The notes: generated from the letters alone by a model not told the origin. Shown: positions 23,880-32,676, numbered from the stretch's first letter. The stretch: 64,000 bases of DNA from Halomicrobium zhouii (GCF_900114435.1 NZ_FOZK01000003.1:310001-374000), one strand, 5' to 3'. Numbers and translations are program-made.

Positions 23880-24007
23880 TAGTAACAGTTGCGACCGTCG
23901 CGCGGTTAAGTTTTTAGCTTTGGCCGTCGTTTCGGTCCGGGAGCGCCGCGCCGTCTCGGCCCGAGATCCACCCGGAGTTTTACGGACGCGAGCGACGGAC
24001 TAGCGCC

Positions 24008-24739
24008 ATGGCATCCGTCACCGTCTGGAACGAGTTCGTCCACGAGCGCGAACACGACGCCGTCGAGGAGATGTACCCCCACGGCATCCACGAGACCATC
24101 GCCGACGCGCTTGCAGAACGCGGCCACGAGACGCGGACGGCCACACTTCAGGAGGACGAGCACGGCCTCACGAGCGACGTCCTCGACGAAACGGACGTCC
24201 TCTTCTGGTGGGGCCACACGGCCCACGACGAAGTCGACGACGCGGTCGTCGAACGCGTCTGCGACCGCGTCCACGAGGGAATGGGGTTCGTCGCACTCCA
24301 CTCGGGCCACTTCTCCAGGCCGTTCAAGCGATTGATGGGGACGCCGTGTTCGCTCACCTGGCGAGAGAACGAGGAGCGCGAGCGCCTCTGGGCCATCCAC
24401 CCAGAGCACCCCATCGTCGACGGAATCGAGAACCCGGTCGTCGTCCCCGAGGCCGAGACCTACGGCGAGCCGTTCGCCGTCCCCGAACCGGACGAACTCG
24501 TCTTCACCTCCTGGTTCGAGGGCGGTGAGGTGTTCCGGTCGGGGTGTTGCTACCGCCGTGGACTCGGTCGCGTCTTCTACTTCCGCCCGGGCCACGAGAC
24601 GCATCCCATCTATCACGACGAGACGATCCAGCAGATCCTCGCCAACGCCGCCGAGTGGGCGAGCGAGAACGCCGATACGCCGGCGGATCTGGATACGGAG
24701 AACGTCACCGAACCGCCCGAGTCGGCCTACCGGGACTGA
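24008..24739 (+). CDS. ThuA-like domain protein
   Basis: 243 residues of the ThuA (trehalose-utilisation) family, a class I glutamine-amidotransferase-like fold. Typical elements: [11 protein letters not shown] at the start, the [16 protein letters not shown] turn near 61-76, the [16 protein letters not shown] motif near 95-110, and a final [14 protein letters not shown]. The family acts in carbohydrate metabolism but the reaction is not settled. A TTTTAC box about 27 bases upstream supports a leaderless start at the ATG. Confidence 0.85.
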   Translation: MASVTVWNEFVHEREHDAVEEMYPHGIHETIADALAERGHETRTATLQEDEHGLTSDVLDETDVLFWWGHTAHDEVDDAVVERVCDRVHEGMGFVALHSGHFSRPFKRLMGTPCSLTWRENEERERLWAIHPEHPIVDGIENPVVVPEAETYGEPFAVPEPDELVFTSWFEGGEVFRSGCCYRRGLGRVFYFRPGHETHPIYHDETIQQILANAAEWASENADTPADLDTENVTEPPESAYRD

Positions 24740-24757
24740 CCGCCCTGACCGAGGGAA

Positions 24758-25297
24758 CTACTCCTCGACCGACTCGACGCGCTTCCCGGTCTCCTTCGGG
24801 ACGACCACGCTGTCGGCGTCCTCCCACTCGCGGTCGAGTTCTCGGCCCTCGAACAACCGGTCGAGGAAGACTGCGAGGCCGGCGATCTCGGAGTGGGGCT
24901 GGTTCGTCACGCCGACGTTCCAGTCGGCGTGCTCGTACACCTCGAAGGGAACCTTCTCGGCGCCGACGACGACGAGCAGGGGTTTTTCGCGGTGCGCCTC
25001 GCGGATCTCAGCTTCGACGTCTTGTACCGGGAGCCCGTACATGGTGAGGTGCGCGACGCGTCCGTTCCAGTCGCGGATGACCTTCGTCGGCGAGTCGGTC
25101 GTCTCTACCTCGAAAGGGCCGCCGAACCGGTCCGTGATGTCTTCGATGGTATCCTGCCTGCTGGCGCCGGGGCCGGCGAGGAAGAGCCTGTCGGCGCCCA
25201 GCGCGCGGGCCGTCAGGCCGACGTGGGTCGTCGTCCGCTCGTCGCGACCGGGTCGGTGTCCCAGTCGGAGGACGACGACCTCGGGTTCGTCTTGCAT
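24758..25297 (-). CDS. tRNA (cytidine-56 2'-O)-methyltransferase
   Basis: 179 residues of the archaeal Trm56 family (SPOUT superfamily). It methylates the 2'-OH of C56 in the T-loop of tRNAs with S-adenosylmethionine. VVVLRLGHRPGRDERTTTHVGLTARALGA at the start and the knot-forming VVVGAEKVPFEVYE…WNVGVTNQPHSEIAGLA near 114-147 are diagnostic. The ATG at 25297 matches the family N-terminus; a longer in-frame extension is non-coding. Confidence 0.92.
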   Translation of the reverse strand: MQDEPEVVVLRLGHRPGRDERTTTHVGLTARALGADRLFLAGPGASRQDTIEDITDRFGGPFEVETTDSPTKVIRDWNGRVAHLTMYGLPVQDVEAEIREAHREKPLLVVVGAEKVPFEVYEHADWNVGVTNQPHSEIAGLAVFLDRLFEGRELDREWEDADSVVVPKETGKRVESVEE

Positions 25298-25383
25298 GGT
25301 GGCCGAGAGGACGTGGTCACGGGAAGCCGTTACGGAAGCACGCAGGAACGTCGAACCGAATTCAGCTCTCCGTCCGAAGCGAC

Positions 25384-25818
25384 TCACTCGGTCAGCAAAT
25401 CGAGCCCGTCGGCCCGGTTCGTCGGTTCCGTCCGGCGGTCGCTCTCCAGCAGTTGCTCCATGCGCCGTTCGAACTCCTCGTCACCGACGTCACCCTCTGC
25501 GTAGCGCCGCTGCAGGACGGTAACCGGATCAGCCTCCGATTCGTCCGCCTGGGACCGTTCTGCGCTGCCCGTCGTACCGGGAGACGATTCCCTCGTGAGT
25601 CCGTAGAGCAGTTTCGCCCCCGCGAGTGCCGGCAACGCTGTCGCCGGAATCAACACCAGCCCGGGGAGGAAGACGGTCCAGCCCGGGCGAAGGACCGACA
25701 GGAACCCCATCCAGGCCATGTAGAGCGCGGGGAGACCGAACACCAGAACGCCGAACAGTCCGAGGAGGAGGCGCGCGAGCGGGGACTCGGGGGCGTATTC
25801 GTCCACGACGTCGAGCAT
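25384..25818 (-). CDS. SHOCT-domain membrane protein, paralogue 1
   Basis: 144 residues: short cytoplasmic LDVVDEYAPES start, two membrane helices (about 15-38 and 43-66), a polar linker, and a C-terminal SHOCT motif (DPVTVLQRRYAEGDVGDEEFERRMEQL). A TTAATTTTAG box centred about 25847 and alignment with the two upstream paralogues both favour the ATG at 25818 over the GTG at 25833. Function of this haloarchaeal family is unknown; SHOCT tails are thought to mediate oligomerisation or protein contacts. Confidence 0.75.
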   Translation of the reverse strand: MLDVVDEYAPESPLARLLLGLFGVLVFGLPALYMAWMGFLSVLRPGWTVFLPGLVLIPATALPALAGAKLLYGLTRESSPGTTGSAERSQADESEADPVTVLQRRYAEGDVGDEEFERRMEQLLESDRRTEPTNRADGLDLLTE

Positions 25819-25892
25819 GGAATCGCGTTCCACCGGAGCGGACTAAAATTAACCGGTGACGTTTCGATGTGATTCGGCGGTCGACGGCGGTT

Positions 25893-26318
25893 CTACTCCG
25901 CTATCGTCTGCTCCGTCCCGGTTTCGAGGGACTGGGCCGACCCACCGTCCTCAGTCAACCGGGCCAGCTTTCGCTCGAATTCGTCGTCCGTCAGGTCACC
26001 GGCAGCGTACCGGCGCCGTAACGTCGAGAGCGGATCCGACGTCGCCGCGTCGGCGACGACGTCGTCGGTCGAGTCGACGGCCGACGCGCGCTCTGCGACG
26101 TCCTTCAGGAGGTGATTCCCGGCCGCGACGGTGAAGAGGCCGGTCAGCAACACGAGTACCGAGCCGAGACGGCCGACGTACATCCACATCTGGATAGGCC
26201 ACCACAGCGCGAAGAAGGCGTACAGGGTCACGGGAACGCCGAGCGTCACGAGAGCCGCCCCGACGGTGAGGCGCGGGCGCGGGGCGTCGGGGACGTACCG
26301 GTCGACGAGACCGAACAT
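25893..26318 (-). CDS. SHOCT-domain membrane protein, paralogue 2
   Basis: 141 residues with the same plan as its neighbours: MFGLVDRYVPDAPRPRLTVG start, two membrane helices (about 20-40 and 46-66), a linker, and SHOCT motif DPLSTLRRRYAAGDLTDDEFERKLARL near the end. The longer in-frame start at 26345 is not supported by paralogue alignment. One of three tandem, diverged copies. Confidence 0.75.
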   Translation of the reverse strand: MFGLVDRYVPDAPRPRLTVGAALVTLGVPVTLYAFFALWWPIQMWMYVGRLGSVLVLLTGLFTVAAGNHLLKDVAERASAVDSTDDVVADAATSDPLSTLRRRYAAGDLTDDEFERKLARLTEDGGSAQSLETGTEQTIAE

Positions 26319-26380
26319 GTCTCGACAATCTGTGACCGCCGACAAGAATCTTACTGGCTGTGCACCGGTGGCCCGAAGGG

Positions 26381-26833
26381 CTACTCGACGGCTCGTTCCA
26401 CGCCGGCACCGCCGGTCGACAGATCGGAACGGTCGGTTTCCACGAGACGTTCGACTCTCCGTTCGAACTCGTCCTCGGTCAGTTCCCCGGTGGCGTACCG
26501 TCGCTTGAGAGTCGACATCGGGTCACCTCCATCTCCGGCCGATCCGTCGGAAGCGGGAGACGTTTCCACCGGGCCATCCTCGCGAGCGCGCGCCCAGTCG
26601 GCGACGTCACGGATAGAGACCTGGGTGACGCGGGCCGACGCGAGGAAGGCGAGGAACATCCCGGCCGGGATAGCCAGGTAGGAGACGTGCACGTCGGTAA
26701 TCGGTCCGTACTGGTTGACGGCGTTGAGTGCGAAGAGGACGAACAGGCAGAGGAACGTCGTCGTCAGGGCGACGGGAACGATCAGCCGTGGATACGGTTC
26801 CGACGGCGTGTACCGGTCGACGAAGTCGCTCAT
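26381..26833 (-). CDS. SHOCT-domain membrane protein, paralogue 3
   Basis: 150 residues: MSDFVDRYTPSEPYPRLIVP start, membrane helices near 17-40 and 48-68, and SHOCT motif DPMSTLKRRYATGELTEDEFERRVERL. A leaderless promoter with ATTTTTAGC about 27 bases before the ATG is visible on the minus strand. Gaps of about 60-75 bases separate the three paralogues, each seemingly with its own promoter box. Confidence 0.75.
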   Translation of the reverse strand: MSDFVDRYTPSEPYPRLIVPVALTTTFLCLFVLFALNAVNQYGPITDVHVSYLAIPAGMFLAFLASARVTQVSIRDVADWARAREDGPVETSPASDGSAGDGGDPMSTLKRRYATGELTEDEFERRVERLVETDRSDLSTGGAGVERAVE

Positions 26834-26948
26834 GGCAGTGTGGTCGCCCCCATCGGCTAAAAATTTCGGGGGCGGACGGTGAGCGCCAGCAGTCCATCAC
26901 GCGACTGACATCACAAAGGCAATGGGGGAGCGAGGTGGACTCGCAGGC

Positions 26949-27875
26949 ATGAACCTGACGGACAGACGGATACTCGTCACCGGCGGCGCGGGTTTCGTGG
27001 GCTCACACCTCGCAGAGCGACTCGTCGCGGACAACGACGTCGTCGTCGCCGACGACCTGACGAACGGTGACGCGTCGTGGGTCCCGGACGACGCGACGCT
27101 CGTCGAAGGCGATCTCACCGACCCGGAGTTCGTCGCCGAGGCGATAACGGGCGACGTAGACGTCGTCTTCCACTTCGCGGCGGACAAGAACGCCGCCGCG
27201 GACGACATCCAGCAGTACCGCACGAACAACCGGATGACCGAGAACGTCCTCGAACGGATGGACGAGGTCGGCGTCGACAACTTCGCGTTTACGTCTTCCT
27301 CTACCGTATACGGCGAGGCGCCGCGGCCGACGCCCGAGGACTACGCGCCGCTGGAACCCATCAGCATCTACGGCGCGAGCAAACTCGGCGAGGAGGGGCT
27401 GGCCTCCGTCTACGCGCACAGTCACGACATGACGGCGTGGGTGTTCCGCTTCGCCAACATCGTCGGTCCACGACTCCAGCTAGGCGCCGTCATCCCCGAC
27501 TTCGTCCAGAAGCTGAAAGAGGACCCCGACTCGCTCACCATCCTCGGCGACGGCCGCCAGGAGAAGTCCTACATGCACATCGACGAGTGCGTCGACGCGA
27601 TGTGCCACGTCGTCGAAAGTTCGGACCGGCCGTTCAACGTCTACAACCTCGGGACGCGGACGACGACGTCGGTGACGGCGATCGCCGACATCGTTAGCGA
27701 CGAGATGGGGCTGGACCCCGACTACGAGTACACCGGCGGTGACCGCGGCTGGACCGGCGACGTCCCGCGGATGCGGCTCTCCATCGAGAAACTCTCCGCG
27801 CTCGGCTGGCGACCCGAACTGTCGAGCGACGACGCGGTCCGGCGGGCGACGCGCGAGCTACTGGCCGACTGGTAG
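26949..27875 (+). CDS. NAD-dependent sugar epimerase/dehydratase
   Basis: 308 residues of the extended short-chain dehydrogenase family (UDP-glucose 4-epimerase-like). GGAGFVGSHLAERL near 12-25 binds NAD; the catalytic serine region SSSTVYGE near 116-123 and YGASK near 142-146 are intact. It likely works on nucleotide sugars for glycosylation or polysaccharide synthesis, though no glycosyltransferase is adjacent. The ATG at 26949 is preferred over an upstream in-frame start at 26922. Confidence 0.88.
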   Translation: MNLTDRRILVTGGAGFVGSHLAERLVADNDVVVADDLTNGDASWVPDDATLVEGDLTDPEFVAEAITGDVDVVFHFAADKNAAADDIQQYRTNNRMTENVLERMDEVGVDNFAFTSSSTVYGEAPRPTPEDYAPLEPISIYGASKLGEEGLASVYAHSHDMTAWVFRFANIVGPRLQLGAVIPDFVQKLKEDPDSLTILGDGRQEKSYMHIDECVDAMCHVVESSDRPFNVYNLGTRTTTSVTAIADIVSDEMGLDPDYEYTGGDRGWTGDVPRMRLSIEKLSALGWRPELSSDDAVRRATRELLADW

Positions 27876-27903
27876 CGCGATTCGTCAGGAGTGCGTTCGA
27901 CCG

Positions 27904-28359
27904 TCAGGGCACGTACGTGCCGGTGAGTTCGTCCTTCTCGACGACGTGGCCCTCGGCGGCGCCGAAGAAGTCGTCCTTGTCGGCCTCGGCGTCGAGGTCG
28001 AGTTCCGCGTCCAGCGCGTACAGCAGGAACCGGTAGGTGTGCTCGCCGTCCGGCGGCTGCGGGCCGCCCCAGCCCGTCTCGCCGAAGTCGTTTCGCCCCT
28101 CGACGGCGTTGGTCGGCAGCCAGCCCGCCGGAATCTCCGAGAGTTCCGGGTCGACGTTCCAGACGACCCAGTGGTCCCAGATCTTCCCCGCTGGCTCCCG
28201 GGCGTCGGGGTCGTCGACGACCAGCGCGAGCGACTCGGCACCGGTCGGGACGCCATCGATCTCGAGCGGCGGGTTCGTGTTCTCGGCGCTGTAGCCGTGT
28301 TCGTCCGGTATCGAGTCGCCGTCCTCGAACGCGGGACTCGTGAGTGTGAGGTCTGCCAT
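27904..28359 (-). CDS. PEBP (YbhB/YbcL, Raf-kinase-inhibitor-like) family protein
   Basis: 151 residues, one phosphatidylethanolamine-binding-protein domain. The anion-binding pocket signatures are visible: LALVVDDPDAREPAGKIWDHWVVWN and the later GGPQPPDGEHTYRFLLYALD. Prokaryotic members are cytosolic and of uncertain role. Convergent with the epimerase, divergent from DUF2797. Confidence 0.88.
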   Translation of the reverse strand: MADLTLTSPAFEDGDSIPDEHGYSAENTNPPLEIDGVPTGAESLALVVDDPDAREPAGKIWDHWVVWNVDPELSEIPAGWLPTNAVEGRNDFGETGWGGPQPPDGEHTYRFLLYALDAELDLDAEADKDDFFGAAEGHVVEKDELTGTYVP

Positions 28360-28418
28360 GTCGTATCACGCCGATCCGACCGGCGCAACCAAAAATCCCG
28401 CCGTCCCGGCGGAACGAA

Positions 28419-29246
28419 GTGACTTTACTCGGCCGTGACCTACGCCGCGGCGTGCAAGTCGTCGGGTACCGTGCGCGGACGAACGAGCCGGCAGCGCTCC
28501 GTATCGCCGACGGGGGGACCGTCCGCGACGAGTGGCTCGAACCCGGCGACGAACTCGCCTACTCGCTGGGCGACCGGCACTGCGCGGGAACGGTCGATTA
28601 CAGTGACGCCCACGGTGACACCGATGGCGACGAGAGCGACGACGTCCACCTCCCCTGTGACGCCGAGAAAGCGCCGTACTGCGACGTCCACACGTCCCGC
28701 TGGCCTTGCGCGCGCTGTACCGGCAACTGCGACATGCCCATCGACAACTGCCACGAGGAACACGCCATCTACCTCGCCGCCTTCGCGCCGGACGTGTTCA
28801 AGGTCGGCGTGACCAAACCGTGGCGCCTGGAACGGCGCCTCCGCGAGCAGGGCGCCGACAGGGCTGCTCACCTCAGGACCGTCGCCAACGGCCGCGTCGC
28901 CCGGGAAATCGAAGCCGAGATCGCGACCGACGTCGGTGACCGGGTTCGCGTCCCCACCAAGATGCAGGGGTTCCACGAGCCCGTCGACGATGGGGCGTGG
29001 GCCGACCTGCTCGCCGAGTACGACTACGAGACCACCTTCGAATTCGACTACGGCCTCGGGCTCGCCGACCGGCCGATGCCGGAGACCATCGCGACCGGGA
29101 CCGTGGTCGGCGCGAAGGGACGGGTCGTGATCCTCGAGAACGGCGGGACGACCTACGCCGTCGATTTGCGTGATCTGGTGGGCTACGAGGTCGAAGACGA
29201 GGGGAGCGACAGGGAGTTGCAGTCCAGCCTCGGCGCGTTCAGTTGA
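28419..29246 (+). CDS. DUF2797 family protein
   Basis: 275 residues. The middle holds a cysteine/histidine cluster (CDVHTSRWPCARCTGNCDMP…NCHEEH, about 87-110) suited to zinc binding, then a GIY-YIG-like stretch (HAIYLAAFAPDVFKVGVTK near 110-128), a resemblance noted for DUF2797 that suggests nucleic acid processing but is unproved. The GTG at 28419 is supported by a CAAAAAT box 27-30 bases upstream; a GTG at 28452 is a shorter alternative. Confidence 0.75.
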   Translation: MTLLGRDLRRGVQVVGYRARTNEPAALRIADGGTVRDEWLEPGDELAYSLGDRHCAGTVDYSDAHGDTDGDESDDVHLPCDAEKAPYCDVHTSRWPCARCTGNCDMPIDNCHEEHAIYLAAFAPDVFKVGVTKPWRLERRLREQGADRAAHLRTVANGRVAREIEAEIATDVGDRVRVPTKMQGFHEPVDDGAWADLLAEYDYETTFEFDYGLGLADRPMPETIATGTVVGAKGRVVILENGGTTYAVDLRDLVGYEVEDEGSDRELQSSLGAFS

Positions 29247-29309
29247 ATTAGATTCGGTTCGTTTTGTCCACACACAAAACATTTAATAGGTGAACGTGGC
29301 CTCAGCAGT

Positions 29310-30326
29310 GTGCAACGGGAAACCGCATTCGTGGGTGGCCTCGCCGTCGTCCTCCTGGCCATGCTCGTCGGGGTGACTGCCGTCCCCGGCGTGGTGGCCG
29401 AGCCGCGCGAAGACGTGCGACCCAGTCACTTCGTTATCCAGGACGACCAGTGGTCGATACAGCCGGTCGACGTGTCGGGCCGCACCGCGACCCTTCAGGT
29501 AGAGACGCGCATCCGTCACTGGGGCGGAGTGGGTGAGAACGTTACCGTGGCCGTTCGCGCTGTCGACTCCAAGTCCGGCCTGCTCGAAGACCGGACAGAG
29601 ACAGACCTCGGCGCTATCGAAGGCGAACGGGAGACGCCCGTCCGGACCAATCTCACGGTCGCGCGACAGGGCGGGTATCACGTCGAGACGTTCGTCTTCG
29701 AGGACAGCGTCACCGAGGCCGAACACCGCCGTTCCATCAGCGGCGTCGAGGCATTGAAACCGGCGTACGCCCGGTCACCCGTCGAGTTCCACGACTACGG
29801 GGGCGGCGAGTCCGGGAAGCCCACGATAGACAAACGGATCGAGGCGGTAGAGGACGGCACGGCGACGCTGGAACTCACGCCTCACCTTACGAACCAGGGC
29901 GACGATACCGCCGGTGACGTGACGCTCGTCGTCACCGCTCGCCAGGCCGACTCCCACGTCGTCGCCGGCCAGGCCCAGACCGATGTGGGGTCGATACGCC
30001 CCGGCCGAACGGCCAGGCCGACGGTCGAACTGACCGTCCCCGAAGAGTACAACTACTGGCTCGACGCCACCCTGCTGAAAGACGGCGTCGTCGTCGACAC
30101 GATCAGCGAACCGGCCAACCTGGACCCCCAGGAAACCCTGGAGGAGGACGAACGCCAGACGGAAGTCACGTTCGACGCCGGCGATTTCACCGGGACGGAA
30201 CGGGACCACAGTCAGGACCGGAGCTCGGAGACGCCGACCGGTTCCAGCGGCCCCGGCTTCGGCACGGCCATCGCGCTGGTCGGACTCGTCGGCGCAGCAC
30301 TACTCGCGGCACGGAGGAACCAATGA
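29310..30326 (+). CDS. Secreted surface protein with PGF-CTERM anchor (DUF7490-like)
   Basis: 338 residues. N-terminal signal peptide (about 5-28, FVGGLAVVLLAMLVGVTAVPGVVA), then two beta-sandwich-like repeats (about 40-150 and 165-275), a Ser/Thr/Asp-rich stalk, and a C-terminal GPGFGTAIALVGLVGAALLAARR. The last is a PGF-CTERM sorting signal processed by archaeosortase A for lipid anchoring. The GTG start follows TTTAATA at 29282-29288 by about 25 bases, so it is probably leaderless. It overlaps the next gene by 4 bases. Confidence 0.78.
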   Translation: MQRETAFVGGLAVVLLAMLVGVTAVPGVVAEPREDVRPSHFVIQDDQWSIQPVDVSGRTATLQVETRIRHWGGVGENVTVAVRAVDSKSGLLEDRTETDLGAIEGERETPVRTNLTVARQGGYHVETFVFEDSVTEAEHRRSISGVEALKPAYARSPVEFHDYGGGESGKPTIDKRIEAVEDGTATLELTPHLTNQGDDTAGDVTLVVTARQADSHVVAGQAQTDVGSIRPGRTARPTVELTVPEEYNYWLDATLLKDGVVVDTISEPANLDPQETLEEDERQTEVTFDAGDFTGTERDHSQDRSSETPTGSSGPGFGTAIALVGLVGAALLAARRNQ

Positions 30327-30619
30327 CAGAGAACGTCGACACAGAGAACACTAACGACATGGCGACCGGATCGGACAGCCAGTACGACTACGACGGCGGC
30401 GACGACAAGACCATCGTCGACCACCTGCAGTGGGCACTGTTCGTCATCCTCATCCTGGTCGTGCTCGTGGCGACCTTCCAGTTCTACTTCGCCGCGTCGT
30501 CGGCCATCGACCAGTTCGTGACCGGTCGGTACCGGTCTATCTTCCAGGCCGGGTTCAACCTCGCCATCCTGCTGGTCAGCGGCCTCGGGCTGTCGCTGCT
30601 GGTCCGCAACATGCGGTAG
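30323..30619 (+). CDS. Small two-helix membrane protein
   Basis: 98 residues: acidic disordered N-terminus (about 1-34), membrane helices near 36-58 and 73-94. Translationally coupled to the PGF-CTERM surface protein by a 4-base overlap, so it may help its export or anchoring. I recognise no conserved catalytic motif. Confidence 0.65.
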   Translation: MTENVDTENTNDMATGSDSQYDYDGGDDKTIVDHLQWALFVILILVVLVATFQFYFAASSAIDQFVTGRYRSIFQAGFNLAILLVSGLGLSLLVRNMR

Positions 30620-30658
30620 ACGACAATCCTTTTCCGCTGCCCGCGCAAATCCGGGCGT

Positions 30659-31090
30659 ATGGCAGACGACGAACCTGCGGACGACGACGTCGAGGGCGAG
30701 GAGAGCCAGGACGACGACCAGAAGTCCTTCCGCGAGCGCGTCGAGGAGATTCGCCAGGAACGCGCCGAAGAGCGCGAGGAAGGCGAGGGCGAGGGCGAGA
30801 TGAGCCGCGAGGAGCGCATGGAAGAGATGATGGGCGGCGGCGGCGGCCCCGGCGGTATGGGGGGCGGCGGCAACCCCTTCGCGCAGATGATGGGCGGCAT
30901 GATGGGCGGCGGCGGGCCGGGCGGGATGGGCGGCGGCCCCGGTGGCATGGGCGGCGGCCCGCCGGGCGCCGGCCGACAGGAGGAGAGCGGTGGCGACGAG
31001 GAACTGACGCGAGAGGTCCGAAAGCTCCGCGACGAGGTCCACGACGTCCGTCGCACCCTCGACCGCATCGCCGACGCGCTGGAAGACTAG
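30659..31090 (+). CDS. Acidic protein with Gly/Met-rich centre and coiled-coil end
   Basis: 143 residues in three parts: a highly charged N-terminus with a predicted helix (about 20-58, many E/R), a low-complexity Gly/Met/Pro tract (about 59-107, repeating MGGG and GGM units), and a C-terminal helix (about 115-143) that looks like a coiled coil. No known family. The Gly/Met tract resembles the tail of the FKBP at 54.5 kb and, more loosely, the GGM tails of chaperonins. A TCCTTTTCC box 27 bases before the ATG suggests its own leaderless promoter. Confidence 0.6.
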   Translation: MADDEPADDDVEGEESQDDDQKSFRERVEEIRQERAEEREEGEGEGEMSREERMEEMMGGGGGPGGMGGGGNPFAQMMGGMMGGGGPGGMGGGPGGMGGGPPGAGRQEESGGDEELTREVRKLRDEVHDVRRTLDRIADALED

Positions 31091-31422
31091 GGACGTTCGA
31101 TTTCGTCGCACTCGACCGAATCGCAAATTGACTATTCCGTGTGATTGACGTCTACGACCCCTTTTTTCGACGTTCGACTATGAGTGGTCTGTTCAGTTCG
31201 TCCTGAATCGACCGATCGTGATCTGATGATGGCGAAGGAACGGGACTGAATCAACTGCTCACTGCACGCGGTATCCAATGACGGCTTTTATCGCAGAGGG
31301 AAATTGTGTTGGCGAAGTTGTGCTGAATAGAGGGCGAATGCAGCAGTGAGTACTCACGTGCACGAATCTCGTATGGACGAAGCCCGGGATCTTGGACATG
31401 GAAATCGTTCGAGAGGGCGCGT
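31091..31422. other. 332-base A/T-richer gap, no gene recognised
   Basis: A T-run (31162-31167) after the Gly/Met-rich gene may be its terminator. Beyond about 31125 the composition shifts towards A/T and no reading frame is convincing. It may be remnant foreign DNA together with the adjacent Nudix gene. Confidence 0.4.
31162..31167 (+). terminator. U-rich terminator after Gly/Met-rich gene
   Basis: Six T residues preceded by CCCC, about 70 bases after the stop of the upstream gene and with no nearby downstream start on this strand. Archaeal RNA polymerase terminates at such oligo-T stretches. Confidence 0.4.
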
Positions 31423-31956
31423 TTACCGGTCGAATGACAGTTGTAACACTCGCCGATCAATTTGCCGGGTTTCAGCCGGCGAAGAAAAGATCCGTTCGAG
31501 CGGCCAGAATTTGACGTCCCTCGCTTCCTCGCCCGGTATTACGCTCCCCTCGGTTTCCTCGTAGTCCACGACGTAGGTGATCATGTTGTAGTGCAATTCC
31601 CGATGAGTGCTGTGGACGACAGATAGGAGTCTCAGGTCGGCTGGCTTCGCTTCCACGCCAGTCTCCTCTGCGAGTTCTCGTGTCGCCGCATCTACTGGCT
31701 CTTCTTCAATCTCCGGATGACCGCCGGGAAGTTCCCATGCGTCTCTCCCAAATGGCTCCATCAATAGGACGTCCGTTTCATCTCTGACGATGACGTCTGC
31801 CGCAGGAACAGCGTTCCTGAAATGGACGTGTCCGCAGGCAGGACAGACCTTTCGCTCTCGTCCGTGAATCGTCTGCACAACCAGTTTCTCTCCACATTGG
31901 TGACAATACTCTGGCTCGACAGCGACCATAGCCGGGCCGTCACTACCAGATGTCAT
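31423..31956 (-). CDS. Nudix hydrolase with N-terminal zinc ribbon
   Basis: 177 residues. A zinc ribbon (CHQCGEKL…CPACGHVHFRNAVP near 18-49) precedes a Nudix domain with a near-complete box GGHPEIEEEPVDAATRELAEETGV (about 90-113). The zinc-ribbon Nudix layout is that of NudC/ADP-ribose pyrophosphatase-like enzymes that cleave NADH, ADP-ribose or NTP derivatives. The ATG at 31956 gives a sensible N-terminus; the upstream in-frame extension is A/T-rich and unlike a Nudix protein. Composition is lower in G+C than the neighbours. Confidence 0.8.
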   Translation of the reverse strand: MTSGSDGPAMVAVEPEYCHQCGEKLVVQTIHGRERKVCPACGHVHFRNAVPAADVIVRDETDVLLMEPFGRDAWELPGGHPEIEEEPVDAATRELAEETGVEAKPADLRLLSVVHSTHRELHYNMITYVVDYEETEGSVIPGEEARDVKFWPLERIFSSPAETRQIDRRVLQLSFDR

Positions 31957-32299
31957 ATCTCTGTCGAACCGCGGAGTGACGTTTCCATCCGGGACAGTTG
32001 CTTTAGTCGGCCCGAACCGAGAACATAGTGCGGTTGCCGCTATGAATGTATCAGTCTCGAACAATCGGTTCAGAGCAGTGGCCGGTAACGGACGGCGTCC
32101 ACCGTGCTACAGTCCTGCTCTGTAAACAACAGGGCGTTCCTGACGAATATTTTGAATATGGCAAGCAGGCATGAAATCTGGCACTCCTGTACTGACCACA
32201 CGAAGGAATTTTCGCACGCACCTGCCACTCGGAAACGTTCGTAAAGTAGGCAATAAAAACGTTCAAACGATACTCTCTCTCGCGTGAGCGACGGGCGCG
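31957..32299. other. 343-base A/T-richer gap, no gene recognised
   Basis: It separates the Nudix gene from the winged-helix gene. It shows long A/T-rich runs (for example ATATTTTGAATATGG near 32147-32161) and no convincing reading frame, insertion-sequence end or RNA gene. Possibly decayed acquired DNA. Confidence 0.4.
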
Positions 32300-32650
32300 C
32301 TACTCCTCGTACGCGAGGTTCATGACCCACTGGGAGAACGTGTCGCTGCTCGGGTCGATCTCCTCGTCGCCGACGAAGGGGGAAAGTTGGTCGCCGGCCA
32401 TCAGCAGCGAGAAGTCCAGGTCGCGTGGGGCCGGCGTCAGGTAGTAGGTGTTGTGGCCCTCGTAGACGGTGTCCTCGCGCTGGATCATATCCTTCTCGAA
32501 CAGCGACTCGACGATGCGGCTCCCCTTGCGGGAGGAGACGTCGAGTTCCTTCCAGAAGTCACTCTGGTGGATACCCCCGGATTCGCGGATGAGTTCGAGA
32601 CCGGCACGCTCGTCGTCGGAGAGGTTCGCCTCGACGGCTGCCATGCTCAT
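32300..32650 (-). CDS. MarR-like winged-helix regulator
   Basis: 116 residues: a helix-turn-helix (about 10-58, DDERAGLELIRESGGIHQSDFWKELDVSSRKGSRIVESL) followed by a beta-wing (EDTVYEGHNTYYLTPAP) and a C-terminal dimerisation part. A GTTTAA box centred about 32679 on the minus strand is 27-29 bases from the ATG at 32650, favouring this start over 32644. Target genes unknown. Confidence 0.75.
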   Translation of the reverse strand: MSMAAVEANLSDDERAGLELIRESGGIHQSDFWKELDVSSRKGSRIVESLFEKDMIQREDTVYEGHNTYYLTPAPRDLDFSLLMAGDQLSPFVGDEEIDPSSDTFSQWVMNLAYEE

Positions 32651-32676
32651 GTGAGTGTAATGGGACGGTGTGCGGC

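Noticed and set aside
28412-28422. Copy of the hairpin core (GAACGAAGTGA) at the DUF2797 start
   Set aside because: The flanking bases are not complementary, so it lacks the arms that define the family and may be chance.
31123-31422. Insertion-sequence remnant next to the Nudix gene
   Set aside because: The composition is suggestive, but I could identify neither terminal inverted repeats nor a transposase motif in any frame.
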